From an uncultured Clostridia bacterium (lineage in GTDB: Bacteria > Bacillota > Clostridia > UBA1381), in the NCBI GenBank assembly GCA_910585485.1, contig CAJUEZ010000031.1:1-22717 (forward strand): 22,717 nucleotides of DNA. The letters are read 5' to 3'. The notes beneath the pieces are model-generated. The model ran no database searches. It was given only the letters and a program-made list of their open reading frames with translations, and had not been told where the DNA came from. Numbering within the stretch: position 1 is the stretch's first letter; the number at the start of each line of letters is the position of its first letter. Below, in pieces: positions 21,078 to 22,717 of this stretch. The translations under genes were made by a program, and so were the position numbers.

Positions 21078-22436
21078 TCAGATTTTAAACACAAAAATCG
21101 CAATATTAAAATATATAAACAGCGAACAGCAATCCACTATTGTTGTAATAAGCGGAGTTGCCATTGTCGCCGGGTCAAGTCTTACTTTTTTTGCAAGCAT
21201 CGGCAACATTGCGCCAATCATCTTTGAAATAATAACAGTTGCTATTATAGAAAGTGATATTGTCATAGCCAGTAATAAATTATGCTCATACATCAGATAG
21301 ACTCTTAATCCATTTACAACAGCCAATACCGAGCAAACTATAATTGATATACGGAACTCTTTAAACACAACTTTAAAAAAATCCGAGAAATGTATTTCAT
21401 CAAGCGCTATTCCGCGTATTATCAGAGTTGAGCTTTGCGAACCGCAGTTGCCTCCCGTATCCATTATCATAGGCATAAATGACACAAGCAGCGGCACAGC
21501 TGCAAACGCTGACGTGTAATTGTCTGTTATAAGCTGTGTAACGGTGGCTGAAATCATCAGTATCAACAGCCACACAATTCTGCCTCTCGCGTGTTTAAAA
21601 ATGCCTGTACGAAAGTACGATTCCTCACTCGGAGATATGGCTGCCATTTTTGAAAAGTCTTCTGTAGTTTCCTCTTGGATGACATCCATAGCATCGTCAA
21701 ACGTTACAATTCCTACTAAGCGATTGTCCTTGTCAACAACAGGCAGCGCGAGAAAATTATACTTCCTGAACATATTTCCGACAACCTCTTTATCTTCATG
21801 CGTGTCAACACTGATAATATTAGTCTCCATTATATCGGATATTTTGTTATCCTCTTCCGCTATAAACAAATCCTTAACTGTTATAACTCCAATAAGCTTT
21901 CTGTTCTCTGTAACGTAGCACGTGTAAATAGTTTCCTTGTTTACTCCTACCTTGCGTATTTTTTCAAACGCCTCAGAAACAGTCATATCCTTATGCAGAC
22001 TCACATACTCAATGGTCATTATGCTTCCGGTGCTGTCACGCGGATAGCGAAGTATTTCATTTATAGCTTTTCGCTCACCTGTCGTGGAATTTTTAAGTAT
22101 TCTCGAAACAACATTTGCCGGTAAATCCTCAATAAGGTCAACCGTATCATCAATAAAAGACTCGTCAAGAATCTCACGAAGTTCCTTATCTGTAAACATT
22201 CCAATGAGGTGACGGCGCATATCCGTATTCATATGCGCAAAAGTTTCAGCGGCTATATCCTTAGGCAAAATTCTGAAAAGAATCATAAATTCCGTTTTTT
22301 CCTCAAAATTTTCCGCAAACAAGTCATCAAAAACCGCCGCCAAATCCGCGGCATTTTCCTGAGCGACAATACTCTTGACTTCAAAATACCGTTTTTCTTT
22401 TAAAAGACGGTCAATTTCGTTCATTAAATCTTTCAT
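21078..22436 (-). CDS. mgtE: Magnesium transporter MgtE
   Basis: A Mg2+ channel of 452 residues in the cytoplasmic membrane. The N-terminal helical domain (about 1-120) has DLAAVFDDLFAENFEEKTEF. Two CBS domains follow (about 125-250), with VSLHKDMTVSEAFEKIRK, LIGVITVKDLF, FLALPVVDKDNRLVGIVTFDD and AMDVIQEE. Five transmembrane helices then carry MPMIMDTGGNCGSQSSTLIIR and, near the end, RLDPATMATPLITTIVDC with the conserved Asp residues. The N and CBS domains gate the pore by Mg2+ binding in this family. The start at 22436 has GAGGGG upstream and is preferred to 22451. It begins 20 bases after wecB and is probably co-transcribed with it. Confidence 0.96.
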   Translation of the reverse strand: MKDLMNEIDRLLKEKRYFEVKSIVAQENAADLAAVFDDLFAENFEEKTEFMILFRILPKDIAAETFAHMNTDMRRHLIGMFTDKELREILDESFIDDTVDLIEDLPANVVSRILKNSTTGERKAINEILRYPRDSTGSIMTIEYVSLHKDMTVSEAFEKIRKVGVNKETIYTCYVTENRKLIGVITVKDLFIAEEDNKISDIMETNIISVDTHEDKEVVGNMFRKYNFLALPVVDKDNRLVGIVTFDDAMDVIQEETTEDFSKMAAISPSEESYFRTGIFKHARGRIVWLLILMISATVTQLITDNYTSAFAAVPLLVSFMPMIMDTGGNCGSQSSTLIIRGIALDEIHFSDFFKVVFKEFRISIIVCSVLAVVNGLRVYLMYEHNLLLAMTISLSIIATVIISKMIGAMLPMLAKKVRLDPATMATPLITTIVDCCSLFIYFNIAIFVFKI

Positions 22437-22456
22437 ATTGTCACCCCTCACTTATA

Positions 22457-22717
22457 TTATTTTACTGAAAAATCCTCCGGACGTTTATCTCTGTAACCAA
22501 ACGCGTACAATATAGCCTCTACAGTTCTCCTTGACGCTTCGCCGTCACCGTATGGGTTGGCGGCATGAGCCATTTTATTATATGCCGCTTCATTATCTAA
22601 AAGTTCCTTAGCCAAACTTACGATGTCTTCCTCATCCACACCGGCAATCTTAACAGTTCCCGCCGCAACAGCTTCGGGTCTTTCAGTTTCACGTCTTAAA
22701 ACAAGAACAGGTTTTGC
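22457..22717 (-). CDS. wecB: UDP-N-acetylglucosamine 2-epimerase, partial (C-terminal end)
   Basis: Only the last 86 residues are in the window; the gene continues past position 22717. KPVLVLRRETERPEAVAAGT followed by VKIAGVDEEDIVSLAKELL and NPYGDGEASRRTVEAI is the characteristic C-terminal end of non-hydrolysing UDP-GlcNAc 2-epimerases. These enzymes make UDP-ManNAc for teichoic acid linkage units and surface polysaccharides. The ERPEA and NPYGDG segments contribute to the UDP-binding cleft in this family. The stop lies 20 bases before the mgtE start, so the two are likely in one transcript. Confidence 0.92.
   Translation of the reverse strand, partial: AKPVLVLRRETERPEAVAAGTVKIAGVDEEDIVSLAKELLDNEAAYNKMAHAANPYGDGEASRRTVEAILYAFGYRDKRPEDFSVK

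Overview
The window looks like a chromosomal segment of an endospore-forming anaerobic Clostridia-type bacterium (Bacillota). It carries a complete spoIIA operon (spoIIAA, spoIIAB, sigF) behind Spo0A-type boxes. Other markers are a yrzB/ruvX pair, an FMN riboswitch with an ECF riboflavin transporter subunit, a class I-alpha glutamine synthetase paired with an ANTAR regulator, strong purine-rich Shine-Dalgarno (SD) sequences and AT-rich sigma-A promoters with 17-bp spacers. I saw no rRNA, tRNA, CRISPR array, insertion sequence or phage gene. The species cannot be named from this sequence.

Layout. 1-2611 (minus): promoter, attenuator-like leader, glnA, an ANTAR regulator and dapF (cut by the window edge). 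2614-4748 (minus): a GH36 alpha-galactosidase with its own promoter. 4758-6459 (plus): a secreted transglutaminase-like protein. 6493-8073 (minus): sigF, spoIIAB, spoIIAA and their sporulation promoter. 8160-8407 (minus): a free-standing structured RNA gene with its own promoter, possibly 6S-like. 8442-10642 (minus): MATE transporter, ruvX and yrzB. 10652-13053 (plus): a lipid kinase, the FMN-riboswitch-controlled ribU and a small membrane export-type protein. 13104-15291 (minus): trpE-trpG behind an attenuator leader with TRAP-like triplets. 15298-18709 (plus): a flavin-binding PNPOx-family protein and a GH2 beta-galactosidase. 18762-20497 (minus): padR, a HAAS/DUF1700 membrane protein and a DUF4097 protein. 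20560-22717 (minus): wecB (partial), mgtE and a GNAT acetyltransferase.

Working together. The glnA/ANTAR pair is a nitrogen-control unit. The spoIIA genes form the forespore sigma-F switch (anti-anti-sigma, anti-sigma, sigma). trpE and trpG form anthranilate synthase. The PadR operon looks like a self-regulated envelope-sensing cassette. Many genes have individually readable promoters and terminators, and several convergent pairs share one perfect bidirectional hairpin.

The observations most worth checking are the roughly 210-nt RNA upstream of spoIIA, whose closing helix keeps its pairing only on the minus strand and which carries a 9-nt copy of the 16S anti-SD; the trpE leader with five (G/U)AG triplets in exact 5-nt register overlapping a possible antiterminator; and the glnA leader with two mutually exclusive hairpins. 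Start codons were reassigned wherever an SD clearly pointed to an internal ATG. All family calls rest on recognised motifs, not database searches.
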